A stretch of DNA of 35,613 bases from Parabacteroides sp. (GCA_021204335.1 JAJPZM010000094.1:1-35613); one strand, 5' to 3'. Positions 1 to 9,055 are shown, counted from the stretch's first letter. Translations and numbers: made by a program. Notes: a model not told the origin generated them from the letters alone.

Positions 1-84
1 TTTAATATATTATTGATTAATCAGTTATAAAAATAAATATAATATTTTCTGCCATTTCATCAAGCATAGACGCTGCTTTTTTTA

Positions 85-92
85 TAACTTTG
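85..92 (+). promoter_or_regulatory. -7 box of esterase promoter
   Basis: TAACTTTG matches the Bacteroidetes -7 consensus TAnnTTTG and lies about 50 bases before the esterase ATG. No good -33 TTTG is seen at the usual spacing. Confidence 0.5.
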
Positions 93-140
93 GTACCAAT
101 TAATAAAAACAACAATCTATTTACTTAAATCTGTCAACAT

Positions 141-1004
141 ATGAGAAACAAGTTGATTACCTTCCTTGTTCTGTGCCTCTGCTTTAATTGGGCAGGGTAT
201 GCACAAAGTACCGTTCATGAATCGGTAAAGTTTCAAAGTAAGAAATTGGGGAAAGAAGTCTCCTACTCCATTTACCTGCCCGACGGTTATAATTCGTCCG
301 ACCGCTATTATCCGGTGCTCTACCTGCTGCATGGCTATACCGACAACGAAACCATGTGGATACAAACCGGACAAATGCAGGAGATTACCGATTGCGCCAT
401 CAAGAGCGACAAGGCCGTTCCCATGATCGTAGTTATGCCCGATGCCTGGGATACATGGTATATCAATCAGTATGACGGGAAAGTTCCTTACGAAGATATG
501 TTTTTTGAAGAATTGATTCCCTACATTGAAAAGACCTATCACGCACGCAGCAATAAAGAATTTCGTGCTGTTGCCGGTTTGTCGATGGGTGGCTATGGTT
601 CATTTATTTATTCGCTTCATCATCCGGATATGTTTTCGGCATGTTGCCCGCTCAGTGCAGCGGTTTACGACGACGCCACAATGAGCGAACGGATAAAGGG
701 AAATAATAAGTTATTTGGCAGACTATTTGGCTCCGGCATGGAACATTGGCAGAAGAATAGTGTACTGAAAATGCCGTCGGATCTGGATAAAGAGAAACTG
801 CCGCGTATTCGCTACTATATCGATTATGGAGACGAAGATCATCTGCTGGATGGAAATTTCCAGGTACACAAACTTATGCAGGAAAAAGGATTGAAACATG
901 AGTTTCGTGTACGCGATGGCGGACATACATGGTTGTATTGGCGTACCGCCCTGCCTGATGTACTTGAATTTGTCAGTGGTGCTTTCCGCAGGAATCAGTA
1001 TTAA
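141..1004 (+). CDS. Secreted CE1-like esterase (esterase D / feruloyl esterase type)
   Basis: A 287-residue alpha/beta-hydrolase with an N-terminal signal peptide (residues 1 to about 21, ending AGYAQ), so it is exported. The nucleophile elbow GLSMGG places the catalytic Ser at about residue 148. The likely acid is Asp231 in YGDEDH and the base His262 in GGHTW. This order and length fit the putative esterase family (CE1: feruloyl and acetyl-xylan esterases, S-formylglutathione hydrolase-like). Such enzymes in Bacteroidales remove acyl or phenolic groups from plant glycans, but the substrate cannot be read from sequence. It stands alone with its own -7 box upstream and a strong hairpin downstream. 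The reading frame is intact. Confidence 0.88.
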   Translation: MRNKLITFLVLCLCFNWAGYAQSTVHESVKFQSKKLGKEVSYSIYLPDGYNSSDRYYPVLYLLHGYTDNETMWIQTGQMQEITDCAIKSDKAVPMIVVMPDAWDTWYINQYDGKVPYEDMFFEELIPYIEKTYHARSNKEFRAVAGLSMGGYGSFIYSLHHPDMFSACCPLSAAVYDDATMSERIKGNNKLFGRLFGSGMEHWQKNSVLKMPSDLDKEKLPRIRYYIDYGDEDHLLDGNFQVHKLMQEKGLKHEFRVRDGGHTWLYWRTALPDVLEFVSGAFRRNQY

Positions 1005-1041
1005 TGTATATCAAAAACGTGATAAACAATAGCAAACACGT

Positions 1042-1087
1042 AAACGGTGGTATTCCTATCACATATTTGATAGAAATACCACCGTTT
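1042..1087 (+). terminator. Long nested hairpin after the esterase
   Basis: Perfect 13-bp inverted repeat (AAACGGTGGTATT / AATACCACCGTTT) enclosing a second 5-bp stem (CTATC / GATAG). It begins 38 bases after the esterase stop. There is no clear T-tract, so it may terminate transcription or act as an mRNA-stabilising structure. Confidence 0.6.
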
Positions 1088-1206
1088 GCCATAAATTTGT
1101 CGCTACTTTGTGACAAGATGACACAAAGAAACACTCTTAATATTTGTCATTCAAACGTAGATAAAGTTCCTTTGTCCTACTAAAAATAATCAAAATTACA
1201 CCCAAG

Positions 1207-1489
1207 ATGAATAAGAGAGAAATGCTAGAAGCTATTGCCGGTAAAACCGAACTGGATATTAAAATTGTAAAAAAGGTAATAGATGCTTGCGAAGAAATAT
1301 TAGTAGACAGGATAAAACAGGATGACAAAGTAATCATACATAATTTCGGGCATTATGAACCCCATACACGTGCAGAACGAATGGGACGTAACCCGCAAAC
1401 CGGAGAACCGGCAATAATCCCCCCGTATTAAAACAATTAAATTTAAGCCGGGAAAAGAAACTTATCGTAAATTGAATGCCAAGAAATGA
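1207..1489 (+). pseudogene. HU-family DNA-binding protein, frameshifted
   Basis: The first frame (1207-1431, 74 residues) starts like HU/IHF (NKREMLEAIAGKTEL) and contains the beta-arm signature GRNPQTGEP, then stops early after IIPPY. The next frame continues with the missing HU tail (RIKTIKFKPGKETYRKLNAKK) to a TGA at 1487-1489. A run of six C at 1419-1424 sits exactly at the break, and five C would restore a normal HU of about 93 residues. HU proteins bend and compact DNA as dimers; the lost tail forms the final beta-strand and helix, so the short product is probably non-functional. The TPR regulator fragment starts only 13 bases after the restored stop, suggesting co-transcription. A TAAATTTG box at 1092-1099 could be its promoter. 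Confidence 0.85.
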
Positions 1490-1502
1490 TAAAGCATTAG
1501 AG

Positions 1503-2111
1503 ATGAAGCACTTCACTCTAACGCTTATTTTATATCTTATATTACCTGTCTGTATCAAAGCACAGAATACACCAGACAGCCTATTTACCCTTGAGTACAT
1601 CCAAAGCATCAGTTTGACGGATCCGCACAGAGCGTTAGACTTGCTGAATGAAGCGGAAAAAGATAAGCGTATTCCCGAATTTTTGATTAATAACCTTCGA
1701 AGCCTGGTCTACCACAATGGACTAGGCCAATATCGGGTTGCCCTGGACTATGCCCTGAAAGCCTATCAAAGCGATTCAATCCAAAAGAGCCCTGAACGAG
1801 CCTTGAGTTTAATTGATATAATAGCCAGTGATCATATGTCGATCGGTAACTACATCGATTGTATCCGCTATTCCAACATCGGCGTTAAATTGGCACAACA
1901 AATTGAAGACAAAAGTTTAGAGGCTGGCATGTGGCAATACATCGGATTAGCCAAACAGGAAATGGGATTGAAGGCAGAGGCGGAGACCTATTTTATCCAG
2001 GCAATCAAGACTCAAAAAGAGGTTGCAAAAAAACTCACAAGACTGGAAAGAGATAGACGACCTGATCTATTCATACGGGACATTAATCATGTTTTACATG
2101 GAAAATCGTAA
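1503..2111 (+). pseudogene. TPR-AraC membrane regulator, N-terminal fragment
   Basis: The ORF track starts at 1476, but ATG 1503 gives a clean signal peptide (MKHFTLTLILYLILP, ending CIKAQ), so I prefer it. The body is helical and TPR-like (EYIQSISLTDPHRALDLLNEA, AYQSDSIQKSPERA). At an A7 run (2027-2033) the TPR pattern jumps to the +1 frame, and this frame ends with 26 nonsense residues. With six A the protein would continue EVAKNSQDWKEID into the next ORF. The complete gene would be a periplasmic TPR sensor, one transmembrane helix and a cytoplasmic AraC-type DNA-binding domain, a layout common in Bacteroidetes one-component regulators. Confidence 0.8.
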
Positions 2112-2631
2112 ACACAAGGAAGCAATCGCCCTGTTGCCTGATTATGACAAGCTGATGGTTAAACTTGGTACATGCCCGAATTTGCCTGAAGGAGTATGCG
2201 ATATGCGCTACAGTAGCCTCTATGCAGCCTTTGCCAATATTTATGCCTTAGACGGCAAACTTGGGAAAGCTAAACAATATTACGAAAAATATCTTCAAAC
2301 GAATTATTCCTCTACCTCCGAAGGAAGAGGCATGCGCATTGATTATTTACTGAATACCGGACAATATCAGGAAGCTCTCCTTTATATAAAGAAAGACAAA
2401 CAAGATCTGATTGCTGCCGGAGATACGATGAGCAATGACTACACGCATTATACCCTGAGACATGAGGCGGAAGCCTATATCGGACTAAAGAATTATCAGG
2501 CTGCCGCCGAGAACTACAAAAAGATGTTTATTCTTTCCGATAGCCTGAATAGTAACGAAAAACAAAATACGGCACTCGAACTGGCAACTCTTTATGAAAC
2601 AAATGAAAAGGATTTGCAGATTAAAGAATAG
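2023..2631 (+). pseudogene. TPR-AraC membrane regulator, middle fragment
   Basis: Direct continuation of the fragment before it: TPR-type helices (KHKEAIALLPDYDKL, LGKAKQYYEKYLQ, KNYQAAAENYKKM) without a start of its own; the TTG at 2023 is only where the frame opens. It ends at an in-frame TAG (2629-2631). Reading through the TAG continues at once with RIQLHQTRII and a membrane helix, so this is a nonsense codon inside one gene (a CAG to TAG change would explain it), not a natural gene end. Confidence 0.78.
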
Positions 2632-2688
2632 CGTATCCAGCTCCACCAAACGCGCATCATACTGATTGCTGCCACAGGGATATTTATT

Positions 2689-4065
2689 TTGTCGCTTATT
2701 ATCATCTGGCTGATCGTACACAACCTGCGTGTAAGCCGTAGGAAAAACCGTATCATGGCAGGACAGATCGATGAATTGCTGGCTTCCCACGACAGCCTAC
2801 TCAAAGCTAAAGAAGAAATACGAACCCTAAGCACGCCCTCGTTGGAAAAGAATAATATCCCGCAGGAAGAACCTCCTCTGACTGATGCAACAGAAACTGT
2901 TATGCAGGCTTTATTCGAGGAACTCGATACATTGGTTACCAAAGAACAACTATTTCTTAATCTGGATATAAACCGCGATATGTTAACCAAACGTATGCAC
3001 ATCCAGAAAAACGTATTTGCACAGATCATCCAACTTTATGGGCATACCAACTTCAATGGATATATTAATAATAAGCGGCTGGAATACTCTATCCGATTGC
3101 TAAAGGATTATCACAATTATACAATACAGGCTGTTGCCAACGATTCCGGTTTCAATAATGTTCGAACTTACTATCGTACATTCCGGGAAAAGTATGGAAT
3201 GAGTCCGGCCGAATATAGAGACACCCAAATAAATAACAACAAAAAAAGAACCATGCATAAACAATCTGTTATCCTGATAACCGGCGCCTCTTCCGGTTTT
3301 GGAAAAACGACTGCGACCTATTTAATCCGTAAAGGACATATTGTATATGGCACCAGCCGAAAGCCTGTGGATGACGCAGATGGTACACGGATGCTGATAA
3401 TGGATGTTACTCAACCGCAGTCTATCCGACAGGCCGTAGAGCAAATCATCGTCGAACAAGGGCGCATCGATATCCTTATCAATAACGCCGGATTGGGGAT
3501 CAGCGGAGCACTCGAGTTGGCTACCGATAAAGAAATCAAACAGCAAATGGATACCAACTTTATGGGGGTAGTAAATATGTGTAAAGCTGTTTTACCGGAA
3601 ATGCGAAAAGCCCGAAAAGGACTTATCATTAACATTAGTTCGATAGGCGGATTGATTGCGGTACCTTTTCAGGGATATTACTCTGCATCCAAATTTGCAG
3701 TCGAGGGTTTCAGCGAAGCGCTATTACACGAAGTCCGTCCGTTCGGTATCCAGGTTTGCCTGGTAGAACCAGGAGACTTCCGTACTAATTTCACAGCAAA
3801 CCGCAACGTATCGGAAGCAACAATTACAGATCCGGACTATCGGGATAACTTTATCCGGACTATGACAGCCATCGAAATGATGGAAAACGGAGGTGCACAT
3901 CCAGATAAGCTGGCTCGCACAATCGGTAAACTTATTAAAAAGAAGCGCCTCCCTTTCCGTACTAAAACAGGTCCTGTCGAACAGGTTCTCTTTACTCATC
4001 TCCGGCAATGGTTACCAGAGCATCTTGTATTTTGGATAGTACGAAAAGGGTATGCGCTAAAATAG
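2689..4065 (+). CDS. AraC-domain fragment in one frame with a short-chain dehydrogenase
   Basis: This 458-residue frame has two parts. The first carries the rest of the membrane helix (SLIIIWLIVHNL), a charged probable coiled coil (GQIDELLASHDSLLKAKEE) and an AraC/XylS helix-turn-helix ending in the family signature (DSGFNNVRTYYRTFREKYGM, then SPAEYR). The second part, from ATG 3253, is a complete short-chain dehydrogenase. No stop codon separates them: the linker is DTQINNNKKRT. Either a true fusion exists, or an indel erased the regulator's stop (TAA triplets occur in another frame at about 3230). Because the upstream part of the regulator is broken twice, the AraC domain is probably not made, and the dehydrogenase likely initiates on its own at 3253. 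Confidence 0.75.
   Translation: MSLIIIWLIVHNLRVSRRKNRIMAGQIDELLASHDSLLKAKEEIRTLSTPSLEKNNIPQEEPPLTDATETVMQALFEELDTLVTKEQLFLNLDINRDMLTKRMHIQKNVFAQIIQLYGHTNFNGYINNKRLEYSIRLLKDYHNYTIQAVANDSGFNNVRTYYRTFREKYGMSPAEYRDTQINNNKKRTMHKQSVILITGASSGFGKTTATYLIRKGHIVYGTSRKPVDDADGTRMLIMDVTQPQSIRQAVEQIIVEQGRIDILINNAGLGISGALELATDKEIKQQMDTNFMGVVNMCKAVLPEMRKARKGLIINISSIGGLIAVPFQGYYSASKFAVEGFSEALLHEVRPFGIQVCLVEPGDFRTNFTANRNVSEATITDPDYRDNFIRTMTAIEMMENGGAHPDKLARTIGKLIKKKRLPFRTKTGPVEQVLFTHLRQWLPEHLVFWIVRKGYALK
3253..4065 (+). CDS. Short-chain dehydrogenase/reductase (SDR)
   Basis: About 270 residues with the classical SDR landmarks: the Rossmann glycine motif TGASSGFG at residues 10-17, NNAG, an active-site Ser in NISSIGG, and YSASK with Tyr143 and Lys147. 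It should be a cytoplasmic NAD(P)-dependent oxidoreductase; the substrate is unknown. The start is set at the internal ATG because family members begin just before the glycine motif, although the frame is open upstream into the AraC domain. It converges with the fimbrillin-like gene, whose end is 15 bases away. Confidence 0.85.
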   Translation: MHKQSVILITGASSGFGKTTATYLIRKGHIVYGTSRKPVDDADGTRMLIMDVTQPQSIRQAVEQIIVEQGRIDILINNAGLGISGALELATDKEIKQQMDTNFMGVVNMCKAVLPEMRKARKGLIINISSIGGLIAVPFQGYYSASKFAVEGFSEALLHEVRPFGIQVCLVEPGDFRTNFTANRNVSEATITDPDYRDNFIRTMTAIEMMENGGAHPDKLARTIGKLIKKKRLPFRTKTGPVEQVLFTHLRQWLPEHLVFWIVRKGYALK

Positions 4066-4080
4066 CTCTACTATAGTTGA

Positions 4081-4284
4081 TTAGAAAGCTAGAACAGGAC
4101 GTACCTTATAATAATTATATGTTTTACGATTCTCGGCATATAAACGAATCTCCTGACTGGATTCTGTACTAAAAAGGACAGACCAGGGAAAAGACGGATT
4201 ATATTCTGAACTGGATAGATAATAGGTAGATTTAGTGAAACCTGCATTTTCAAAAGAACTCATATACCTATTTAAATTGCCCAA
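4081..4284 (-). pseudogene. Fimbrillin-like protein, C-terminal fragment
   Basis: This 67-residue frame is the missing end of the lipoprotein encoded just upstream on the same strand. It contains YYLSSSEYNPSFPWSVLF and ends KTYNYYKVRPVLAF, an ending typical of Bacteroidales fimbrillin/DUF1566-like proteins. The frames overlap by 13 bases. One more G in the GGG at about 4277-4279 (minus-strand TGGGC) would join them as ITEGAWGNLNRYMSS. Confidence 0.75.
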
Positions 4285-5678
4285 GCACCTTCAGTAATAG
4301 AAAGGAACCTCCCTTGCGTGTCCAGTTTATCTGCCAAATCGGCTCCACCTAGATTTTCAAGAATTGCACACCATTGACCAATACTTGGCACATACCAACC
4401 ACTCGTATTTATTAGATCACCTGAACCACTTCTATAATTCAGAGCTTTATAGAATGCTTCAAATTCAGACTCTGAATTGTTCAGTTGTTTAATAACATAT
4501 GTTTCCGAATATCCATCGAGATTATCATACGCGGACCGGAAATTAGGAATTTGGTTCAGTCCATCAACATGAGCGTTTATATATGAACCTGTTGTCCAAG
4601 AATAATTTCCATCATCTACATTCTTTAAAGCCAAAACATAACCTTTTTTCCAACCCATCTTCTGATCTTTATCCGATGTCTTTGTACTAAACACAATACC
4701 TATACAATTATCTTTTACTTCTTTACCTATGGTACCGTCAGCATATAAATAATCTCCAACCGCTATTTGGGCTTTTTTAGGTGAAATAACTTCTGCTTCA
4801 GCATCTTGATCTTCTTCTGGATTCCAATTAGTAATATCAGAATCTGTGATTTCCATGAATTTATTTTTAAGTGTGATATTGTAGCAGTAACTTCTAGAAG
4901 CTTCAATAGCACCTGGGAAAGTAATATCGGTTTGATACACATTAAAATCGGTAGTAATGGTTAGCACAGCGTTTGAAGGTTGTTCCTGTGGCACAACAAT
5001 AAGAGTAACAATACGATCATTACCCGAGGCGGAATGTGTAAGTTCCAACTCTCCGGCAACGTCCTCCGAAGCTGTAACAATTCCGTTTGAGACATCAAAC
5101 GAACCTTTCAATTTGGCACCTCCCAAAACAGCTTTCATTGATTCAATATCTTCGTTTTCATTTTCATTTTCCTGTTTAATTTTGAAGATCAACTTAGCCA
5201 TTCTATGAGTGAATGTGAAATTCACTTCCGGTTTTAACTGACTACCTTCTCCTTCGGCAAATAGAAAATCTATTTTCTGCTGTTCACCGACTTTGCCTTG
5301 TTGGGTTGCATCTACAGGAATTACTGTTCCACCATTCAAGTCTGAGGAATAAGGATAATAGGCCTTAAACCCTACTTTGTCTACTCCTTTGTAAAAATAA
5401 GGTTCTTTAGGCAACCAATTGACAAGAGTTCCAGCCTCACTCGCTAAAGAGCATTCTACATTCTGATAATCACTAACAGAAGCATCTTGCATATAAGCAG
5501 TGACACCTATTTTGTCATATTTTTCCCATGTATTATCATAGGCTTTTGTGTGAGGATTAATACTTGCCGTAAAGGAAGCGGCTACCGGAGTTCCGTCTTT
5601 ACGTCCATCTTCATCATTACTACACGCCGCGAGCATTGCGCTAACGGCCAACATGGTTACAAATAGTTTTTTACTCAT
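4272..5678 (-). CDS. Fimbrillin-family lipoprotein, frameshifted near its end
   Basis: A 468-residue lipoprotein: signal peptide with lipobox (SAMLAACSND, Cys at residue 19), then a fimbrillin (FimA/Mfa-like) region with PHTKAYDNTWEKYDKIGV near the N-terminus and the FTFTHRMAKLIFKI signature around residues 155-168. Proteins of this family are exported as lipoproteins and form surface fimbriae or tips. The last 150 residues differ: they resemble the DUF1566-type module (GWYVPSIGQWCAILENLGG). A stretch of alternating Asn and Glu (ENENENED) is encoded by a 6-base tandem repeat. The frame stops early at AWAI, and the remaining module lies in the next frame. A near-consensus -7 box (TGCCTTTG, minus strand) lies at 5714-5721. 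Confidence 0.8.
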   Translation of the reverse strand: MSKKLFVTMLAVSAMLAACSNDEDGRKDGTPVAASFTASINPHTKAYDNTWEKYDKIGVTAYMQDASVSDYQNVECSLASEAGTLVNWLPKEPYFYKGVDKVGFKAYYPYSSDLNGGTVIPVDATQQGKVGEQQKIDFLFAEGEGSQLKPEVNFTFTHRMAKLIFKIKQENENENEDIESMKAVLGGAKLKGSFDVSNGIVTASEDVAGELELTHSASGNDRIVTLIVVPQEQPSNAVLTITTDFNVYQTDITFPGAIEASRSYCYNITLKNKFMEITDSDITNWNPEEDQDAEAEVISPKKAQIAVGDYLYADGTIGKEVKDNCIGIVFSTKTSDKDQKMGWKKGYVLALKNVDDGNYSWTTGSYINAHVDGLNQIPNFRSAYDNLDGYSETYVIKQLNNSESEFEAFYKALNYRSGSGDLINTSGWYVPSIGQWCAILENLGGADLADKLDTQGRFLSITEGAWAI

Positions 5679-5815
5679 AATTCTTAGGGTTTTTACTTAA
5701 TAACAACTATTGACAAAGGCAAATTAAAAGAAACTATCTGAGAGAAATCGTGACAAATCGTCTCAATTTATGCCAACTCGTCACCAGTTATGAAACCCAA
5801 AGTGAGTATAAAACA

Positions 5816-5858
5816 GTAAAGGTGGCTACCTTTAAGTGATCCGGATAGCTACCTTTAC
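5816..5858 (-). terminator. Terminator of the GH92 gene
   Basis: Inverted repeat GTAAAGGTGGCTACC / GGATAGCTACCTTTAC with one or two mismatches and a 12-base loop, beginning about 20 bases beyond the GH92 stop on the minus strand. Confidence 0.7.
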
Positions 5859-5877
5859 AAATGAATATAAATACTAC

Positions 5878-8094
5878 TTACTTTTTATACCAAACCGGCC
5901 CAGGCTGGCTTCCCATTTCAAATTCGAGAGTTGCGCCACTCATGATCTGATCGTGGGTGATATAACTCTTGTCATACGGCTGGCCGTTCAGCTTTACCGA
6001 TTGGATATAAATATTCTCGGCACTTACTGCCGGAGCCAAGATCGTAAAAGTTTTACCTCCAGCCACATGCATCTTTACTTCTGGAAACAACGGCGTTCCG
6101 ATCTCATACTGACCGCTGACCGGATCGACCGGATAGAAGCCCATCGCACTGAAAACAAACCAGGCAGACATCTGTCCGCAGTCTTCATTACCGCAAATAC
6201 CGTCAGGCGTATTCAGATAAAGATCGTGCAATACCTGAGCCACATACTTTTGAGTTTTCCAGGGTTGGTCAACCTTATTATATAAGTAGATTACATGATG
6301 GCTCGGTTCGTTGCCATGCGCATACTGGCCAATCATACCCGTACTGAAGATAGGCAGGCCCTCATTTGCATCCGGAGCGTATGTAAACATGCTGTCCAGC
6401 TTCTCTGTAAAGCGTTCTTTGCTGCCGAGCAGGCCGATCAAGCCATCCAGATCCTGAGGCACGTACCAGAAATACTGCCAGGCATTGCTCTCGCAGATAT
6501 CTTCCGTATAATCTTTGGCATCAAACGGGGTGACGAAGTTTCCTTTCTCGTCGCGCGGCTGCATAAAAGTTGTTTCCGGATTATAGACGTTGCGGTAGTT
6601 TTGCGAACGTTTATAGAACTCGTCGGCTATCTCTTTCTTTCCCATCTTCTCTGCCATCCGGGCGATGCAATAATCGTCGTAGGCATATTCCATTGTCTTT
6701 GACAGCGACCAGTTTTCCCATTTTGCCAGATCACTGAAGGCCGGAACGTAACCCAGTTTCTTATACAATCCGATCCCCCGATAATCATCCCGGTTGGCTG
6801 TTGCGACACATGCCTGCAAGGCTTTCTCCGGATCAAAATTACCGATACCTTTCAGATAAGCATCCACAATAACAGGCACAGCATGGTAACCGATCATCAT
6901 ATTGGTTTCATGGCCATACAGGTTCCATAAAGGAAGCGCACCGCTCTGGTCGTAAAAGTTCAGGAAGCATTGCACCATATCATTTACCCGTTCTGGCTCC
7001 GTATAAGTAAACAACGGATGGGCGGCACGATAAGTATCCCACAATGAGAATGTAGAGAAGTTCGTCCAACCGTCTGCCTTATGGATCTGGTTGTCCGGAC
7101 CATAATAAGAACCGTCTACATCACTAAAGATAGTCGGTGCAATCATTGTATGATATAAGGCGGTATAGAACTTCACCAGATCATCCGTATTATTGCCTTT
7201 CACCTCGATGCGCGACAGTTGTTTGTTCCAACTGGCAACTGCTTCTTTATAATAACGGTCGAAATCATTCGTCGGCACTTCTGCCTGCAGGTTCTTGGCT
7301 GCCCCTTCCATGCTGACATCCGAGATACCTGTATTCACCAAAATTTCTTCATCCTTTTCGGTATTGAAATCGAAACGGGCGATATAAGCCGTACCGATCC
7401 GGCCTTTATCCTTTGTTACGATGGCTGTTGTATCCAGATGATAAGCAGCAAACGGTTTGGAGAATCGGGTCTGGAAATAAACATGCTGGTTAGGCGACCA
7501 TCCCTGTGAGAAACGATAACCGCGGATCGTTACGGAATCGACCACCTCGATATAAGAATCCAATGTAAAGTCCCAGTTCATCGCCTTCTTCAAGTTCAGG
7601 AATACGGATGCTTCCGCTTTCGGGAACGTATAACGCTGGATATCGCAACGTTCGGTTGCCGTCAGTTCCACATTTATATTATAGTCTTTCAGCAATACCC
7701 GGTAATAACCGGCTGAAGCCGCTTCGTCATTATGAGAGAAAGTTGAATAAATGCCCAGCGGAGCTTCCGCTTCTTTATAGGGACGAGTCACCGGCATAAA
7801 AGAGATATCATACAAATCGCCGGCACCGGTACCGGAAAGGTGCGTATGGCTAAATCCGGCAATCGTCGTATCCGGATAGAAATAGCCGGAGATACGATCC
7901 CAACCCGGCAATCCGTTATCAGGGCTCAATTGCACCATACCGTAAGGAGCTTGTGCTCCCGGATATGTATTTCCCGTAAAATCGGTACCGATCATCGGAT
8001 TTACATACTGTGAATAGTCCGTCTCCACTTGTTTTTCAGGCGTGCAGGCAACAACTGCCAGCAAGGAGACCGCCAATAAAGATATGTGCCTCAT
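5878..8094 (-). CDS. GH92 alpha-mannosidase lipoprotein
   Basis: A 738-residue protein with a lipoprotein signal (AVVACTPEK). Family GH92 is clear from YVNPMIGTDFTGNTYPGA at the start, GFSHTHLSGTGAGDL, the NAWQYFWYVPQD segment, and GNEDCGQMSAWFVFSAMGFYP near the C-terminus. GH92 enzymes are calcium-dependent exo-acting alpha-mannosidases, mostly alpha-1,2 or alpha-1,3, that trim host or fungal mannans. Length and domain order (beta-sandwich then alpha/alpha barrel) are normal. It is probably anchored in the periplasm or at the outer membrane. It is monocistronic, with its own -7 box and terminator, and is not obviously linked to the PUL further along. Confidence 0.95.
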   Translation of the reverse strand: MRHISLLAVSLLAVVACTPEKQVETDYSQYVNPMIGTDFTGNTYPGAQAPYGMVQLSPDNGLPGWDRISGYFYPDTTIAGFSHTHLSGTGAGDLYDISFMPVTRPYKEAEAPLGIYSTFSHNDEAASAGYYRVLLKDYNINVELTATERCDIQRYTFPKAEASVFLNLKKAMNWDFTLDSYIEVVDSVTIRGYRFSQGWSPNQHVYFQTRFSKPFAAYHLDTTAIVTKDKGRIGTAYIARFDFNTEKDEEILVNTGISDVSMEGAAKNLQAEVPTNDFDRYYKEAVASWNKQLSRIEVKGNNTDDLVKFYTALYHTMIAPTIFSDVDGSYYGPDNQIHKADGWTNFSTFSLWDTYRAAHPLFTYTEPERVNDMVQCFLNFYDQSGALPLWNLYGHETNMMIGYHAVPVIVDAYLKGIGNFDPEKALQACVATANRDDYRGIGLYKKLGYVPAFSDLAKWENWSLSKTMEYAYDDYCIARMAEKMGKKEIADEFYKRSQNYRNVYNPETTFMQPRDEKGNFVTPFDAKDYTEDICESNAWQYFWYVPQDLDGLIGLLGSKERFTEKLDSMFTYAPDANEGLPIFSTGMIGQYAHGNEPSHHVIYLYNKVDQPWKTQKYVAQVLHDLYLNTPDGICGNEDCGQMSAWFVFSAMGFYPVDPVSGQYEIGTPLFPEVKMHVAGGKTFTILAPAVSAENIYIQSVKLNGQPYDKSYITHDQIMSGATLEFEMGSQPGPVWYKK

Positions 8095-8117
8095 GTTTAA
8101 CTTTGTTTTAGTCTTGA

Positions 8118-8125
8118 CAAATATA
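8118..8125 (-). promoter_or_regulatory. -7 box of GH92 promoter
   Basis: On the minus strand this reads TATATTTG, a perfect TAnnTTTG, 24 bases before the GH92 start. Confidence 0.55.
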
Positions 8126-8191
8126 CAAAAAGAGACGTTACATTTGAATAATGAACGCCTCTTTCTATAACTAAATTCTAATGTCTATAGT

Positions 8192-9052
8192 TTATTTCTC
8201 TTCGTTTTCTTCTTCGTCATCCTCATCTGGTTCTTCTACCGGCGCCTTTCTGACAAAGAAAGCACTCAGTTCGTACAATCCGTAAAGCGGGAAGAATACG
8301 ACGCTCAATGTAAACGGATCGCTACTCGGAGTGATAAATGCCGCTGCAACAAGCAAACCGACAATAGCATGCCGCCTGTACTTATGGAAAAATCCTCTGT
8401 GCAACAACCCCAGCTTGGACAGCAACCACGAAACCAATGGCATTTCGAATACAATTCCCATCACAAAGATCAGCATCAGGAAGTTATCCATATACGAATC
8501 GAGAGAGACCTGTTCAGTAATATTAGCACTCAACTGATACGTTGCCAGGAAACGGAGCGTCATCGGGAATACCATAAAATAGCCTACGGCACATCCCAGG
8601 AAAAACATAATCGTTCCGAAAAAGAATACCCACCGGATATTTTTCTTTTCGTTCTCATACAAGGCAGGACTGATAAACTTCCATATTTCATACATTAAAT
8701 AAGGGAAAGTTAATACTAGTGCCAGCCAGAATGAAGTTGTCATGTGAGTAAAGAACTGAGATGCCAGTTTGATATTAACGATATCAACATGAAAAGTATC
8801 GTTACAAAAGTCCGGCAAAACATCGAACCAGCGGCTGATATTAACCAGCCACGTGTTTAAATCACACAACCACCGATAAAGAATAAAATCAGAGTAGCAG
8901 GGAGCCATAATGACGTTATCAAAAAGATCACGCATAAAGGCAAAGCTACCGATAGCAAAAACAAAGAGCGCTAAAATAGAACGGAATAAAGTCCAACGAA
9001 GTTCTTCCAGGTGATCCCAGAACGACATTTCTTCTTGTTCCAATTCTTCCAT
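8192..9052 (-). CDS. tatC: Twin-arginine translocase subunit TatC
   Basis: A 286-residue multispanning inner-membrane protein. The N-terminus MSFWDHLEELRWTLFRSI matches the conserved TatC start. Further hallmarks are FPYLMYEIWKFISPALYENEKK and FMVFPMTLRFL, with about six membrane helices and a final acidic tail (EEPDEDDEEENEEK). TatC recognises twin-arginine signal peptides and, with TatA, exports folded proteins. It follows tatA with a 3-base gap, so the two are co-transcribed. It is slightly longer than the E. coli protein because of a loop insertion around residues 55-95, as is usual in Bacteroidetes. Confidence 0.97.
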   Translation of the reverse strand: MEELEQEEMSFWDHLEELRWTLFRSILALFVFAIGSFAFMRDLFDNVIMAPCYSDFILYRWLCDLNTWLVNISRWFDVLPDFCNDTFHVDIVNIKLASQFFTHMTTSFWLALVLTFPYLMYEIWKFISPALYENEKKNIRWVFFFGTIMFFLGCAVGYFMVFPMTLRFLATYQLSANITEQVSLDSYMDNFLMLIFVMGIVFEMPLVSWLLSKLGLLHRGFFHKYRRHAIVGLLVAAAFITPSSDPFTLSVVFFPLYGLYELSAFFVRKAPVEEPDEDDEEENEEK

Positions 9053-9055
9053 TTT

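Noticed and set aside
1-84. Possible gene end or RNA in the first bases
   Set aside because: AT-rich sequence without an ORF, stem or RNA motif that I could support.
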